Shown in pieces: positions 63,701 through 64,000 of a DNA stretch of 64,000 nt (within the stretch, counting starts at the first letter, position 1; every line of letters starts with the position of its first letter). Below the pieces are notes generated by a model, which did not search any database, was not told where the DNA came from, and was given only the letters and a program-made list of their open reading frames with translations. This DNA comes from Halorientalis litorea (GTDB taxonomy: Archaea > Halobacteriota > Halobacteria > Halobacteriales > Haloarculaceae), in the NCBI RefSeq assembly GCF_023028225.1, contig NZ_CP095482.1:1922001-1986000 (forward strand), given 5' to 3'. The translations under genes and the position numbers were made by a program.

Positions 63701-63898
63701 AGTTGATTACCGGTTGTCTGGTGGGGTGCTCCCACTCAGTCGTAACCGTCTAATGGCTTAATACGGCGAATCAAATCAGAGCCGGACTCGACAAGCGTAT
63801 CGAAACTCAAAACGCGGCTTGAGTCCGCCCCGCATTGTATATTGTCAGTCCCACTTTGTTCTGGCAGCCACGGTGCGCACAGCAACACGGAACCGACC
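63701..63898. promoter_or_regulatory. Divergent promoter region of archaellins and the next acidic gene
   Basis: 198 bp between opposed starts. On the plus strand TGTATATTG (63837-63845) could be the TATA box for the gene at 63899 with a leader of about 30 nt. On the minus strand TATTAAGCC (near 63754-63762) is a candidate for the archaellin operon. Local GC is lower than in the genes. Confidence 0.45.
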
Positions 63899-64000
63899 AT
63901 GTTCGAGGATATCGCTCGTATGTTTGAATCAGACGACTCAGACCCCGACGACGAACCGGACGACCAGACAGAGATGGAGGACCCGGACGACGTTGGCGGG
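63899..64000 (+). CDS. Acidic protein, N-terminus only; possible archaellum component (ArlCE/ArlD type)
   Basis: 34 codons open to the window edge, MFEDIARMFESDDSDPDDEP and further Asp/Glu. A short amphipathic helix followed by an acidic stretch is seen at the start of haloarchaeal archaellum accessory proteins such as ArlCE, and the position, divergent from archaellins, is where these genes lie. Only the context supports this; the diagnostic part is outside the window. Confidence 0.5.
   Translation, partial: MFEDIARMFESDDSDPDDEPDDQTEMEDPDDVGG

Noticed and set aside
1-64000. CRISPR arrays, insertion sequences, integrases, rRNA operons
   Set aside because: No regularly spaced identical repeats, transposase motifs, terminal inverted repeats or rRNA-like sequence were recognised. 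The repeats found are gene duplications or short regulatory motifs.

Overview
This window is chromosomal DNA from a haloarchaeon (class Halobacteria); I cannot name the genus from the sequence alone. The evidence is high G+C with strong third-position GC bias, very acidic proteins, leaderless starts about 27 nt after AT-rich TATA-like boxes, and haloarchaeal marker genes. These markers include bacteriorhodopsin, archaellins, archaemetzincin, NpdG, UbaA with a JAMM desampylase, FAU-1, RLI/ABCE1 and L15e. Coding density is about 90%, with many 4-nt start/stop overlaps and short convergent overlaps.

Layout. 1-5541: start of uvrA, then an RND/MMPL exporter with a CARDB/COG1361-type surface protein, divergent from a TetR regulator, with two matching operator dyads in the intergenic region. 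5542-20766: housekeeping and small conserved genes: LVIVD-repeat surface protein, FAU-1, Sec61beta, thioredoxin, archaemetzincin, UPF0146, HAD phosphatase, NpdG, PHP phosphatase, CNNM transporter, EMC6-like protein with RLI, a GNAT with an HTH, PIN-KH ATPase and DUF368. 20878-33730: M20 and M32 peptidases, UbaA beside a JAMM desampylase and a BtuF-like protein, thioesterase, rhodanese-MBL fusion, SDR, cupin, MFS, and a PfkB-fold protein lacking the catalytic Asp.

33804-54087 is rich in mismatch repair: an endonuclease-type MutL, two full-length MutS paralogues, and NucS/EndoMS overlapping the 3' end of the second MutS. Between the MutS genes lies a thiamine block: ThiD-ThiN fusion, ABC transporter thiBPQ, and two PurM/AIR-synthase-fold paralogues bracketing the transporter. 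ThiI (sulfur transfer to tRNA) follows. 56045-58756 is a phototrophy cassette: bop, lycopene cyclase and the Brp/Blh beta-carotene dioxygenase, so opsin and the last two steps to retinal are adjacent.

The right end (58798-64000) concerns surface filaments: a type IV pilin-like gene, L15e, a PadR-like regulator behind an AT-rich regulatory region with repeats, a small archaellum-associated protein, three tandem archaellin genes, and the divergent start of another acidic protein. The archaellins share a 148-bp block that is identical in all three. One archaellin carries the first 18 codons and ribosome-binding region of the neighbouring small gene in place of its usual leader, a clear recent rearrangement and the most unusual feature seen. 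No tRNA, rRNA, CRISPR array or insertion sequence was recognised.
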